A DNA stretch of 52,581 nt from an uncultured Collinsella sp. (GCA_934654835.1 CAKUGY010000014.1:1-52581), one strand, 5' to 3'. Counted from the stretch's first letter, positions 8,568 to 17,860 are shown. The notes: generated by a model from the sequence alone, not told the origin. Translations and numbers: made by a program.

Positions 8568-8730
8568 AACTACAAGGTACTAAGCCGTTGGCGAAACGCG
8601 GTCGCCGAGTCGTTCTTTTCGCTCAGTGGGGTGTTGTGTGCCATGAACGGCTGGGTGTTATGAAGTCGGAGGAATTGGTTGAGGGGATTGCGGGAAATCG
8701 AGTTCTACCGTGAGGGTTGACGATAGCTAC

Positions 8731-8933
8731 TGGACAGTTAGTTCAGATACGTATAAGGCATCGCGCGTTCGAGGCGTTTCTAAGGGCCCTCGAGGACGAT
8801 TTGAGGGTAAATGTGCAGCGGTAATGCTCGAAAACGATGAGTTTTGGGCGGCATAGCGTCCGCCGGGGAGCTCAGAAAGCTCCGAACGGCCCTTTGGGGC
8901 TTTAAATAAATACGTATCTGAACTAACTGTCCA
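8731..8933. repeat. 203-bp element with terminal inverted repeats (copy 2)
   Basis: The left end TGGACAGTTAGTTCAGATAC... at 8731 and its complement ending at 8933 form a 24-bp perfect inverted repeat, identical over those bases to copy 1. Total length is exactly 203 bp, as in copy 1. The interior differs and can itself pair (AAGGGCC near 8787 with GGCCCTT near 8889). It lies upstream of the AbiEi-like gene. Confidence 0.85.
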
Positions 8934-8954
8934 GGGCAGGTTGACGAGGAATAG

Positions 8955-8990
8955 AAAAAGGGTCGGAAGCGTGCTTCCGACCCTTTAAAA
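8955..8990 (-). terminator. Terminator of prs
   Basis: The stem AAAGGGTCGGAAG pairs with CTTCCGACCCTTT (8957-8969 with 8974-8986). On the minus strand it is followed by a T run (forward A's at 8955-8959). It lies 30 bp beyond the prs stop. Confidence 0.85.
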
Positions 8991-9019
8991 ACATCGAAGA
9001 TGATGCGATGCGCAGTAGA

Positions 9020-10006
9020 CTACAGCGCGAAGTCGCCGCCGACGAGCGTGGAGACGGGCTCCTCGTGGTAAACGGCGGAGATGGCCTGAGCGAACTCCTC
9101 GGCGACCGAGATGGTCTTGATCTTGCCGCCGACCTCGACGGGGATGGCATCGGTGACGACGCACTCGACGATGGGGGCGTCGTTGAGGCGCTCGATAGCC
9201 GGGCCGGAGAAGATGCCGTGGGTGGCGCACACGTAGATGTCGCCGGCGCCCATGGCCTTGAGCTCCTTGACGTTGGCGCACAGGGTGCCAGCGGTGTCGA
9301 TCATGTCGTCGTTGATGATGCAGGTCTTGCCCTTGATGTCACCGATGATGCCCATGACCTCGGCGGCGTTGTGGCGCGGACGGCCCTTGTGGGCGATGGC
9401 CAGGTCGCAGCCGAGCATGTCGGACAGCTTCTTGGCGGCCTTGGCACGGCCCACGTCGGGAGAGACGACGACCAGGTTGTCGGTGTCGAAGTGCATGTCG
9501 TTGTAGTACTGGCCAAACAGCGGCAGTGCGGACAGGTGATTAACCGGGATATCGAAGAAGCCCTGGATCTGACCCTGGTGCAGGTCGAGGGTGATGATGC
9601 GGTTGACGCCGGCGCGCTCGAGCAGGTTGGCGACGAGGCGGGCGGTGATGGGCTCGCGCGGGCCGGCCTTGCGATCCTGGCGGGCGTAACCGTAGTGGGT
9701 GATGACGGCGGTGATGGAGCGAGCGGATGCGCGCTTGGCAGCGTCGGTGGCGATGAGCAGCTCCATGAGCATGTCGTTGACGTTGCCGCCGGCCACGGAC
9801 TGAATCAGGAAGACGTCGGCGCCGCGGACGGTCTCGTCGTAGCGGGCGTAAATCTCACCGTTGGCGAACTGCTTAAGCGTAAGGCCCGAAAGCTCGACCC
9901 CAAGGTACTCAGCGATTTTCTGAGCGAGGGGACGGTTGGAGGAACCGGAATACACGCGGATGGACTTGCGCATATTCTCCGACTTCTCGGGATCATTAAT
10001 CGGCAT
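9020..10006 (-). CDS. prs: Ribose-phosphate pyrophosphokinase (PRPP synthase)
   Basis: 328 residues, normal for class I PRPP synthase. It makes 5-phosphoribosyl-1-diphosphate from ribose-5-phosphate and ATP for nucleotide, His and Trp synthesis. Visible motifs are FANGEIYARYDETVRGADVF, ARQDRKAGPREPITARLVA near residues 105-125, VVVSPDVGRAKAAKKL, and the PRPP-loop segment DDMIDTAGTLC. The ATG at 10006 has AAGGAG about 8 nt upstream. The N-terminal extension before MRKSIRVYSGSSN is short. glmU lies upstream in the same direction but a terminator stands between them, so prs probably has its own promoter. Confidence 0.95.
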   Translation of the reverse strand: MPINDPEKSENMRKSIRVYSGSSNRPLAQKIAEYLGVELSGLTLKQFANGEIYARYDETVRGADVFLIQSVAGGNVNDMLMELLIATDAAKRASARSITAVITHYGYARQDRKAGPREPITARLVANLLERAGVNRIITLDLHQGQIQGFFDIPVNHLSALPLFGQYYNDMHFDTDNLVVVSPDVGRAKAAKKLSDMLGCDLAIAHKGRPRHNAAEVMGIIGDIKGKTCIINDDMIDTAGTLCANVKELKAMGAGDIYVCATHGIFSGPAIERLNDAPIVECVVTDAIPVEVGGKIKTISVAEEFAQAISAVYHEEPVSTLVGGDFAL

Positions 10007-10052
10007 TACCCTTCTCCTTTATACATCGAATGCCATATAGATGCCTGGTTGC

Positions 10053-10080
10053 ATTGTAACCGCGCGACGGGGTTTATCGA
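10053..10080 (-). promoter_or_regulatory. Candidate prs promoter
   Basis: On the minus strand a TACAAT -10-like hexamer (10053-10058) follows a weak TCGATA -35-like hexamer (10075-10080) at 16-bp spacing, 47 bp before the prs start. The -10 is good and the -35 is poor. Confidence 0.35.
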
Positions 10081-10147
10081 GTCTTGATAACGTCTTTACC
10101 GTCAACGGACACGAACCGACCACTCATCCGGTCGCGCAGGTCACGAT

Positions 10148-10183
10148 AGAAAAAGGAGCCGTCCCCATGGAACAGCTCCTTTT
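10148..10183 (-). terminator. Terminator of glmU
   Basis: The stem AAAAGGAGC/GCTCCTTTT (10151-10159 with 10175-10183) is followed by T's on the minus strand. It lies between glmU and prs. Confidence 0.8.
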
Positions 10184-10198
10184 GTGCTTGGTAAAACG

Positions 10199-11611
10199 TT
10201 ATACCTCGTCACCCTCGTGCAGACGGCGGCGATAATCGGCAGCCCAGCCCTCAATATTTACCTGACGGGCACGGCCCAGGCCAAGGGCATCGGCCGGGAC
10301 CGGCTCGGTGATGACGGAGCCGGCGGCCACGAGTGCGCCGTCGCCGATCTGAGCGGGCGCGACCATCATGGTGTCGGAACCGATGAAGGCATCCTTGCCG
10401 ATGACGGTCTTGTGCTTGTGGACGCCGTCGTAGTTGCAGGTGATGGAGCCCGCGCCCACGTTGACGCCGGAGCCCATGGTAGTGTCGCCGATGTAGGACA
10501 GGTGGGGTACCTTGGAACCCTCGCCGATCGTGGACTTCTTGATCTCCACGTGCGTGCCAGCCTTGGAGCCGTCGAGCATGTGGGTGCCCGGGCGCAGGTA
10601 GGCGCGCGGGCCACAGTCGACGCCGTTCTCGATGACGGCCTCGATGGCGATGGTCTCATCGATGACGCAGCCGCTGCCGACGGTGGTGTCGGTGAGGCGG
10701 CTATTGGGGCCGAGCTGGCACTCCTCGCCCACGGTGACGTGGCCGATCAGGTGCGTCTGCGGCCACACGATGGTGTCGCGACCGATGGTGGCGTCGGGGC
10801 CGATCCAGGCCTGCGTTGGGTCGATGAACGTGACGCCCTCGGCCATCCAGTGCTCGTTGATGCGGTCGCGCGCGATAGCGGTGAGCTGTGCGAGCTGGAT
10901 GCGGCTGTTGACGCCCAGGCCGTCGCGGTAGTCGTCGCAGTGGAAGATGGAGACCGCCTGGCCGTGGCCTTTGAGGATCTCGAGCATGTCGGGCAGGTAG
11001 TACTCGGACTGCGCGTTGTCGTTGTCAATCTCGTTAATGTGGGCGGCGAGCTGTGCGCCGTCGAAGGCGTAGCAGCCGGCGTTGCACTCCAGCAGCGTGG
11101 CGGCCTGCTCGGGCGTGCAGTCCTTCTGCTCGATGATGCGCTCGATCTGGCCGTCGGCGCCCAGCTTGATGCGGCCGTAGCCAAAGGGGTCGGGCGGGGT
11201 CATGGTCATGACGGTGCAGGCGAGCTCGCCGGTGGCGACGGTCTGCGCGAACTTGGCCACGGTGTCGGCGGTGATGAGCGGCAGGTCGCCGTTGAGCACG
11301 ACGACCGGGCCTTGCGTGATGCCGCAGGCCTCGAGCGCGACCTTTACGGCGTGGCCGGTGCCCAGACGCTCAGTCTGCTCGACGCACTCGACCTTAGTGG
11401 CGCTGTTGGCATAGGCGCCGTCGATGAGGGCACGCATCTCGTCGGCGTGGCTGCCGATGACGACCACGACGCGGCTGCAGCCGGCCTTGATGGTGGCGTC
11501 GACGATCCACTGGACCATGGGCTTGCCCAGGATCTTGTGCGAAACCTTGCAGTGGTTCGACTTCATGCGGGTACCCTCGCCGGCGGCGAGGATAATTGCG
11601 GTTGCGTCCAT
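10199..11611 (-). CDS. glmU: Bifunctional UDP-N-acetylglucosamine pyrophosphorylase / glucosamine-1-phosphate N-acetyltransferase
   Basis: 470 residues from the ATG at 11611, preceded by AGGAGAT; the frame stays open further upstream without family similarity. The N-terminal nucleotidyltransferase domain starts with ATAIILAAGEGTRMKSN and contains GTGHAVKVAL and NGDLPLI. The C-terminal left-handed beta-helix acetyltransferase domain has the hexapeptide-like series ending in NVGAGSITCNYDG and GSDTMMVAPAQIGDGALVAA. It makes UDP-GlcNAc for peptidoglycan. Divergent from ecfT. Confidence 0.95.
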   Translation of the reverse strand: MDATAIILAAGEGTRMKSNHCKVSHKILGKPMVQWIVDATIKAGCSRVVVVIGSHADEMRALIDGAYANSATKVECVEQTERLGTGHAVKVALEACGITQGPVVVLNGDLPLITADTVAKFAQTVATGELACTVMTMTPPDPFGYGRIKLGADGQIERIIEQKDCTPEQAATLLECNAGCYAFDGAQLAAHINEIDNDNAQSEYYLPDMLEILKGHGQAVSIFHCDDYRDGLGVNSRIQLAQLTAIARDRINEHWMAEGVTFIDPTQAWIGPDATIGRDTIVWPQTHLIGHVTVGEECQLGPNSRLTDTTVGSGCVIDETIAIEAVIENGVDCGPRAYLRPGTHMLDGSKAGTHVEIKKSTIGEGSKVPHLSYIGDTTMGSGVNVGAGSITCNYDGVHKHKTVIGKDAFIGSDTMMVAPAQIGDGALVAAGSVITEPVPADALGLGRARQVNIEGWAADYRRRLHEGDEV

Positions 11612-11852
11612 TTGATCTCCTGTTACGTTATAGAGACATATATTTGGAAACGATACACGGCGCAATATGATACCGCAGGCATATGATGAGCGCGTAGCGA
11701 TTGGCGCATGGCAACGGGGTTCCGTGTCATAGCCGCGGAATTTGCGCTGCTCATCTGCGGTGTCAGCGATGCAGGCTTGGCGTTTGTGCCGTCCGTGCGC
11801 GGCGCTGGTGGTGGCATGACGTCGGTGTTTTGATATAGAGGCGGGGGTGCCC

Positions 11853-12740
11853 ATGGGCAACATGCGAGAGGGTTCGGGCACCGAGCCCGTGGCGGCATTC
11901 TCGATGTCGCATCCGGCGGTGCCGGCGCTCTATATGGTGCTGACGCTGGGACTCACCATGTTCTCGATGCAGCCGGTACTGATCTTGCTGTCGCTTGCTG
12001 GCGGGTTGGCATACGGATTTGCGACGCGCGGTACGGCTCGCGCGCTGGGCGCACTTCGTTGGCAGCTACCGATAATATTGATCATTACGCTGGTCAACCC
12101 GCTGTTCAGTGCCTCGGGCTCGACGGAGGTGTTCCGCATTGGCATGCGCGCGGTGTACTTGGAAAGCATGGTATATGGCCTGTGCATGGGCGGGCTGTTT
12201 GTTGCGAGCGTGCTGTGGTTTGAGGCCGCCGCGTCGATGCTCGAATACGACAAGGTGCTCGCGCTGCTGGGGAACGCCGCGCCGGTGATCGCGCTCATGA
12301 TCTCGATGTGCATGCGGCTGATCCCGCAGTTTTTGCGCCGCGGTCGCACGGTGCTGGCAGTGCAGGATGCGATTGATGTTCCGGGGCGTGCGCCGGCCGA
12401 TCCTGTGCGCTCGCGCCTGCGCGCCTCGAGTGTGCTGATGGGCTGGGGCATGGAGGACTCGCTGGAGCGGGCAGACGCCATGCGCTCGCGCGGATGGGGT
12501 GCCGCGACGCGTCGCACGACGTACGCTCGGTATCGGCTGAGGCGCAGCGATGTTACCGCGCTGGTGGGGCTGGCACTGCTTGGTGCCGCCGCGGTGGCGG
12601 TGGCCTGGGCCGCGACGACGCAGTATTCGTTTTACCCACAGCTTTCGGTTCCGGCGCCGTGGCCGGGTTATGTTGTATACGCCACCTGGATGGCACTGCC
12701 CTGCATGCTGCACGCGATTGACGAGAAGAGGTTTGGCTGA
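11853..12740 (+). CDS. ecfT: ECF transporter transmembrane (T) component
   Basis: About 295 residues with several membrane segments and the characteristic EcfT coupling motif near residue 210 (ERADAMRSRGW, the A-x-x-x-RG pattern that contacts the ATPases). It is the scaffold linking the ATPase pair to a substrate-binding S protein in vitamin uptake. The ATG at 11853 follows GCGGGGG; a GTG two codons earlier at 11847 is an alternative. The stop overlaps the start of the fused EcfA gene (TGATG), so they are translationally coupled. No S-component is adjacent; one lies 7 kb downstream at 19752. Confidence 0.9.
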   Translation: MGNMREGSGTEPVAAFSMSHPAVPALYMVLTLGLTMFSMQPVLILLSLAGGLAYGFATRGTARALGALRWQLPIILIITLVNPLFSASGSTEVFRIGMRAVYLESMVYGLCMGGLFVASVLWFEAAASMLEYDKVLALLGNAAPVIALMISMCMRLIPQFLRRGRTVLAVQDAIDVPGRAPADPVRSRLRASSVLMGWGMEDSLERADAMRSRGWGAATRRTTYARYRLRRSDVTALVGLALLGAAAVAVAWAATTQYSFYPQLSVPAPWPGYVVYATWMALPCMLHAIDEKRFG

Positions 12741-14383
12741 TGGCTCGGTTGGATAACTGCTCGGCGACGGGCGTGGCATGTGGCGCAGGCGTGCCGGCGA
12801 TTGAGGTACGGGGCCTGAACTTCACCTACCCCGGGGCCGGTGCTTCTGTGCTCAAAGGGCTTGACTGGTCCGTTCCCCAAGGTGCGTTTGCGCTGCTTGT
12901 TGGCGGTACCGGGTCGGGCAAGTCGACACTGCTCTCGCTGCTCAAACCCGAGATCGCCCCGGCGGGCGAGCGCGCTGGCGAGCTGCGCGTGCTGGGCGAG
13001 TCCGTTGCCGACATGGGCGTGCGCGCGTCCGCGGAGCGCGTGGGCTACGTGTTTCAGGATCCCGAGAACCAGATTGTGTGCGAGACCGTGTGGCACGAGA
13101 TGGCGTTTGGTCTGGAAAATCTGGGCGTACCGCGCGACGAGATGCGCCGTCGTGTTGCCGAGACCAGTTATTTCTTTGGGCTGGAGGATTGGCTTCACTG
13201 CGATACCGACACGCTTTCGGGCGGACGCAAACAGCTGCTGTCGCTGGCGGCCGTGTTGGCGCTGCGACCGCGTGTGTTGCTGCTCGACGAGCCCACGTCT
13301 CAGCTCGATCCCGTTGCCGAGAAGAATTTTCTCCATGCGCTTTTCCGTGTGAACCATGAGCTGGGCTGCACGGTTGTTGTGGCTACGCATCAACCGCGGC
13401 CGATGCTCGAGTATGCGACGTGTGCGTACCGGATTGAGGACGGTCACGTGCGCGAGGTGGCGGATATGGCATCTTTGGGACGCCGAGAACCGTTGTTTTG
13501 CGATGACATGTTGGGGTGGGGTGCCACCCGATGTGCAAAAAACGGAGTATTCAGCAGACGCGAGGGCAATTTGGGCTCTATGGAGTCGTCCGGGGACGTA
13601 TCGGGTGCGAAAAATAGCCCGGAATTGGACAAATCGTCCGGATTTGTGGCGCAAACGTCGCCGCTGAACGCGCCGGAAGCCGCCTTGTGCACGGATGGAA
13701 GCAGAATACTCCAAAAAATGCACGGCGGGTCGGCTACCACCCTGTCGGAAGGCTGGTTTCGCTACGATCGCGCGGGCGGTTGGGTGCTGCGCGGGCTCGA
13801 TGTGGCGTTTTCGGCCGGCACGGTACATGCGATTGTGGGCGGTAACGGCTGCGGTAAGTCGACGATGCTCTCGGTGTTGGCCAAGACGGCTAGGCTGCAG
13901 CGCGGACGCATGGTGCGTGGGACGGCTTCGGCGGCACTGCTGCCACAGAACCCCAAGGCATTGTTGGTCGCCGAGACGGTGCGCGACGAGTTGATGGAAT
14001 GGGCTTCGACCTGCGGATACGACGAGGCCACAGCGCAGGAGCAGGCGACGCGCCTGGGGCTGGCGGGCTTGGAGGCGCGTCATCCGTATGACCTTTCGGG
14101 CGGTCAACGCCAGCTGCTTGCGTTGACAAAACTGCTGTTAATCGGTCCCGAGCTGCTGCTGCTCGATGAGCCCACCAAGGGCCTGGACCTGGCCAGCCGC
14201 CGCATTATCGCTCATGCCCTGCGCGACCATGCGCAAGCCGGCGGCACCGTCATCATGGCAACGCACGATCTGGACTTTGCCGAGCAGGTGGCTGACGACG
14301 TTGCCATGATGTTTGACGGCGAGATTGCGTGCATGGAGCCCCCGGCCGATTTCTTTGCCGACAACGTGTTCTATAGGGCGTAG
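12740..14383 (+). CDS. ecfA: Fused ECF transporter ATPase, two ABC domains in one chain (EcfA-EcfA')
   Basis: 547 residues. Domain 1 (about 15-245) has Walker A GGTGSGKS near residue 54, signature LSGGRKQLL and Walker B VLLLDEPTSQLD. Domain 2 (about 335-547) has Walker A GGNGCGKS near 366, signature LSGGQRQLL and Walker B LLLLDEPTKGLD. Most ECF modules use two separate ATPase genes, so this is a fusion; both sites look intact. The linker at about residues 260-330 is unlike either domain and matches an inverted-repeat element in the DNA (13533-13723). It pairs with EcfT at the cytoplasmic membrane. Confidence 0.9.
   Translation: MARLDNCSATGVACGAGVPAIEVRGLNFTYPGAGASVLKGLDWSVPQGAFALLVGGTGSGKSTLLSLLKPEIAPAGERAGELRVLGESVADMGVRASAERVGYVFQDPENQIVCETVWHEMAFGLENLGVPRDEMRRRVAETSYFFGLEDWLHCDTDTLSGGRKQLLSLAAVLALRPRVLLLDEPTSQLDPVAEKNFLHALFRVNHELGCTVVVATHQPRPMLEYATCAYRIEDGHVREVADMASLGRREPLFCDDMLGWGATRCAKNGVFSRREGNLGSMESSGDVSGAKNSPELDKSSGFVAQTSPLNAPEAALCTDGSRILQKMHGGSATTLSEGWFRYDRAGGWVLRGLDVAFSAGTVHAIVGGNGCGKSTMLSVLAKTARLQRGRMVRGTASAALLPQNPKALLVAETVRDELMEWASTCGYDEATAQEQATRLGLAGLEARHPYDLSGGQRQLLALTKLLLIGPELLLLDEPTKGLDLASRRIIAHALRDHAQAGGTVIMATHDLDFAEQVADDVAMMFDGEIACMEPPADFFADNVFYRA
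13533..13723. repeat. Inverted-repeat-bounded segment inside the ecfA linker
   Basis: The left end GTGCAAAAAACGGAGTATTC and the reverse complement of the right end, GTGCATTTTTTGGAGTATTC, share GTGCA and GGAGTATTC. The 191-bp segment encodes only the poorly conserved interdomain linker and stays in frame. It looks like a palindromic repeat inserted in, or recruited into, the coding sequence. Identity between the ends is 16 of 23 positions by eye. Confidence 0.5.
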
Positions 14384-14743
14384 GCGGCCTCGCGGCGGCA
14401 GGCACGGACTTGCCGTTTGGGCACCGGGCGCCGCCGAGGGGCGCCATGGGCCCAATACGACTATCGACAATGGATAGACGGAGGGTAAACCCTAGGGGTA
14501 TAAGAGCGCTAAAGCGTATCCTATGCGAGCCGTGGCGGTCGTTCTCCTCGCGCGAACGGGACGTGGTGTTATGGCACCGAAAAATGAAATAGAGCTTTTT
14601 ACCTGCCAAAATAATCTGCTTGTACAACTAAGGTTGAGTGAAATTGACCGTTTGGCGCATGGAATAAACCTCCTTTCCGACCGTAATCTTCCCTGTGAAA
14701 TCCGTTTTGAACTAAGAAGCGGGTCACAGGAAAGGAGTTTGCG
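14384..14743. other. 360-bp intergenic region before the amidohydrolase
   Basis: No convincing gene. It holds GC-rich self-complementary stretches just after ecfA (near 14425-14445, GGCGCCGCCGAGGGGCGCC) without a clear T run. An AT-richer leader follows, ending with AAAGGAG at the amidohydrolase start. A promoter is likely here but no clean -35/-10 pair was found. Confidence 0.4.
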
Positions 14744-16384
14744 ATGCAAGCGGATACCGTACTTAAGGGGAAGGTGTTCACGTCTAATCGCGCAGAGTTT
14801 ACCGCTCAGGCGGTAGCGATTAAGGACGGCATTTTCGTCTATGTGGGCGACGAGGCGGGGGTGAACGAGTACGTCGGTCCTGACACTAAGGTGATCGAGG
14901 CGGGCGACGGTATGTTCATGCCGGGCTTCTGCGATGCACATATGCATTTCTCGTCTGGTGCCGGCCAGTTTGCCTACGAGATTGACATTTTGGGTCTCGA
15001 GACCGTGGACGAGTACGTGGATACCATCCGCAAATATGTGAAAGAGCATCCCGGCCGCGAGTTCTATAAGGGCATGGGTTGGGACAACGCCGTGTTCGAG
15101 AACGAGGGCAAGATTCAGGCCAAGGAGCTGCTGGATGCAGTGTGCCCGGACGTGCCGATGCTTATCGGTTCCTACGATGGCCACTCCTATTGGGTCAACA
15201 GCAAGTGCCTCGAGAAGGCCGGCATCGGTCGCGGCTTTGTGAGCCAGGAGGCTGGAACCATCGTTTTGGATCCCGAGACGCAGGAGCCTACGGGTCTTGT
15301 GCGCGATTGGGCCATGAACGATGTCTTCAAGGCGATTCGTTCCTATACGGTCGAAGAGTTCAAGAGCGCCATTCTTACGTTGCAGGAGGACTTGCTTGCG
15401 GTCGGTATTACCAATATTTACGAGCCGATTCTTCGCGATGAGGTCAATGCTCAAATTGCTCTCGAGGAACTCGACATCGAGGGTAAGCTCAAGCTCAAGG
15501 TAACCTCCGGCTTCTATTGCAAGCCCGAGCACGAGGGCCTCGACAAGATCGATCGCTGCGCCAAGGTTCGCGACTCCTATCACGGCGAGCACTATCAGTG
15601 CAACAACATCAAGTTCGTGCTCGATGGCGTCATCGAATCTGGTACGGCTTACCTGCTGGATGACTACGCCGACAAGCCTGGTTTCCGTGGCGTTCCCAAC
15701 TGCGAGCCCGACGATTACAACGCCATGGTTCGCTATGCCAAGGAAAAGGGTTTCCAGGTTCACGTGCATGCTATCGGCGACGCTGCCATCTCCATGGCGC
15801 TTGACGGCTTTGAGTATGCCCAGGCAACCGATCCGAAGGATGACTGGCGCCCGACCATTACGCACCTGCAGGTCATGCGCGACGAGGATATCGACCGCTT
15901 TGCCGCCCTCAAGGGCGTCGCTTGCGCCAACCCTACGTGGCACTTCAAGGACCCCGTGTGCTATGAGTCCCTGGAGCACGCTCAGCTCGGCGACCGTGCT
16001 GAGTCCGAGTACCCGCTCAAGAAGTTCTGGGACCGCGGCATGGTCGTCACTTCGGCGACCGACTTCCCCGTGTCAAACCCCGATCCCATGGAGGGCTTGG
16101 AGGTCGGCGTGACTCGCTGCGCGCCCGGCGACGCTTCGGAAGAGACCGTGCTCGACCCGAACCAGCGCGTGTCGGTTGAGGACATGATCTGTGCCGGCAC
16201 CATCAACGGAGCGTATCAGAACTTCCTTGAGAAGCGCATCGGCTCCATCGAGGTGGGCAAGGAGGCCGACTTCGTGCTCATGGACCGCGATATCACGGCC
16301 ATCGATCCCCATACTATCCATGAGGCCAAGTGCCTTATGACTGTCATTGACGGTAAGACCATGTACGAGAAGGAAGGCGAGTAG
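14744..16384 (+). CDS. YtcJ-like metal-dependent amidohydrolase
   Basis: 546 residues. It is an amidohydrolase of the YtcJ/amidohydrolase-3 type. The small beta-domain start is ADTVLKGKVFTSNRAEFTAQAVAIKDG, metal-binding MPGFCDAHMHF is at about residues 58-68, and HVHAIGDAAISMALDGFE and SATDFPVSNPDPMEGLEVGV fall later. The C-terminus has the usual GSIEVGKEADFVLMDRD. The substrate cannot be read from sequence; the family hydrolyses amide or related C-N bonds. No signal peptide, so cytoplasmic. The MATE transporter starts one base after its stop and a membrane LuxR regulator follows, which suggests import or export of its substrate or product. AAAGGAG precedes the ATG. Confidence 0.88.
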   Translation: MQADTVLKGKVFTSNRAEFTAQAVAIKDGIFVYVGDEAGVNEYVGPDTKVIEAGDGMFMPGFCDAHMHFSSGAGQFAYEIDILGLETVDEYVDTIRKYVKEHPGREFYKGMGWDNAVFENEGKIQAKELLDAVCPDVPMLIGSYDGHSYWVNSKCLEKAGIGRGFVSQEAGTIVLDPETQEPTGLVRDWAMNDVFKAIRSYTVEEFKSAILTLQEDLLAVGITNIYEPILRDEVNAQIALEELDIEGKLKLKVTSGFYCKPEHEGLDKIDRCAKVRDSYHGEHYQCNNIKFVLDGVIESGTAYLLDDYADKPGFRGVPNCEPDDYNAMVRYAKEKGFQVHVHAIGDAAISMALDGFEYAQATDPKDDWRPTITHLQVMRDEDIDRFAALKGVACANPTWHFKDPVCYESLEHAQLGDRAESEYPLKKFWDRGMVVTSATDFPVSNPDPMEGLEVGVTRCAPGDASEETVLDPNQRVSVEDMICAGTINGAYQNFLEKRIGSIEVGKEADFVLMDRDITAIDPHTIHEAKCLMTVIDGKTMYEKEGE

Positions 16385-16385
16385 G

Positions 16386-17798
16386 ATGGAAGAGACCAAC
16401 CCCAACAAGCTCGCGCGTAACTACACGCTCATCGGACTGTTCCTCTTTGCTGCCCCCTCGATCCTGCTGCAGCTTTGGACCGGTATCTATCAGATTTTCG
16501 ACACCGCAATTGCCACCAACTTTAACAGCACGGCGACGCTTTCGGCCATCAACATCGTCTATCCTGCCCAGGCAGTGGTAGAGGCCATCGCCTTCCTGTT
16601 CTCTGGCGGTTCCGCCGCCCTCCTGGGCAAGCTTTTGGGCGAGAAGAAGACGACCGAGGCAAACAAGACCTTCACCTGTGTGCTTCTCATCTCGACTATC
16701 ATCGCCACCGTTTGGGGTTTTGCTATCAGCTTTGCTGGCGACCAGGTGTGGTACTTCATGGGCGCTGACGCAGACCTCGCTCCCGTCTGCACCACCTATT
16801 GGAACGTGCACCGCTTCTTCATGCCGCTTTATACCGTCCAGCTCGGTTTCCAGATGTGGCTGCTCACGGCTGGTAAGCCCACGCATTGCATGGTGATCAC
16901 CATCCTTGGTGGTCTGGTCACGCTGGGCATGGACGTTGTCTACCAGGGTACGCTTGGTCTAGGCACCACGGGTGCAGCTCTTGGCTTTGGTACCGGCTCT
17001 GCCTTTGCCGCCATCGCTTCTGCAGCCGTCATCTTCTCCAAGAGCAGTGCCCTGCATTACGATTCTCCTGCTTGCCCCGCAAAGAATATCGCCGAGAGCT
17101 GCAAGATCGGCCTTGCCGACTTCATCTACAGCGCTGCTACCGGCTTTATGACCGCTATCTACAACATCCAGGCCATGAAGTACTTCGGTGCCGACGGTGT
17201 TGCTGTTGCCGCTATCTTCCTGTACGTGCAGTTCCTCTTCGTCGGCCCGTTCATCGGTTTTGGTAAGGGCGCTACCCCGATCATCAGCTACCAGATTGGC
17301 GAGAACAACCCCAAGAAGATTCACAGCACGTATCAGAAGTATCGTCGCCTGAGCGCTGTCCTCATCGTCGTTATTGCTGTCCTGGGTATCGTTATGATGA
17401 AGCCGATCCTGTTGGTCTATGGTCAGGTCCCCGGCGACCCCGTATACACCCTCGCCTCCCAGAAGTGGATTCTCTTCGCCTCTTGCGCTGGCCTCGTCGG
17501 CATTAATATCTGCATTCAGAACATGCTCACGGCCTTCAACGACACGATGATGCCTCTCATCATCTCCACCCTGCGTTCGCTCGTTCTTCCCATCGCTTTG
17601 CTGCTGGTGCTTCCCATGGTCATGGGCGGCGACGGCGTGTGGCTGGCTCTGACCGTTGCCGAGGCCTTTACCGCTGTGGTTTCGTTCTTCTTCCTCAAAA
17701 AGGGTGCCCAGAAGTACGGCTACAACACCGATGAGGGCGTCGAGCTTCCCGAAGAGGTTCTCGAGGCTGCTCGCGCTGCGGCTGCCGAAGAGATGTAA
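16386..17798 (+). CDS. MATE-family membrane transporter
   Basis: About 470 residues with around 12 membrane segments, the standard MATE size. The N-terminus (LARNYTLIGLFLFAAPSILLQ, then GIYQIFDTAIATNF) and the repeat-like second half (GVAVAAIFLYVQFLF, GFGKGATPIISYQIGENN) match the MATE fold. The ATG at 16386 is one base after the amidohydrolase stop, so the two are co-translated. MATE proteins usually export cations or drugs in exchange for Na+ or H+. Coupling to the upstream amidohydrolase suggests transport of that enzyme's substrate or product (inference). Confidence 0.9.
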   Translation: MEETNPNKLARNYTLIGLFLFAAPSILLQLWTGIYQIFDTAIATNFNSTATLSAINIVYPAQAVVEAIAFLFSGGSAALLGKLLGEKKTTEANKTFTCVLLISTIIATVWGFAISFAGDQVWYFMGADADLAPVCTTYWNVHRFFMPLYTVQLGFQMWLLTAGKPTHCMVITILGGLVTLGMDVVYQGTLGLGTTGAALGFGTGSAFAAIASAAVIFSKSSALHYDSPACPAKNIAESCKIGLADFIYSAATGFMTAIYNIQAMKYFGADGVAVAAIFLYVQFLFVGPFIGFGKGATPIISYQIGENNPKKIHSTYQKYRRLSAVLIVVIAVLGIVMMKPILLVYGQVPGDPVYTLASQKWILFASCAGLVGINICIQNMLTAFNDTMMPLIISTLRSLVLPIALLLVLPMVMGGDGVWLALTVAEAFTAVVSFFFLKKGAQKYGYNTDEGVELPEEVLEAARAAAAEEM

Positions 17799-17827
17799 AT
17801 CAAACAATCGGATTCTGCAATAAATTG

Positions 17828-17860
17828 CGGGCGGTAGGGTTACTCGAGCCTTGCCGCCCG
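17828..17860 (+). terminator. Weak hairpin after the MATE gene
   Basis: CGGGCGGTAGGG pairs imperfectly with CCTTGCCGCCCG (about 10 of 12), 30 bp after the MATE stop. There is no clean T run, so termination may be partial. Confidence 0.4.
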
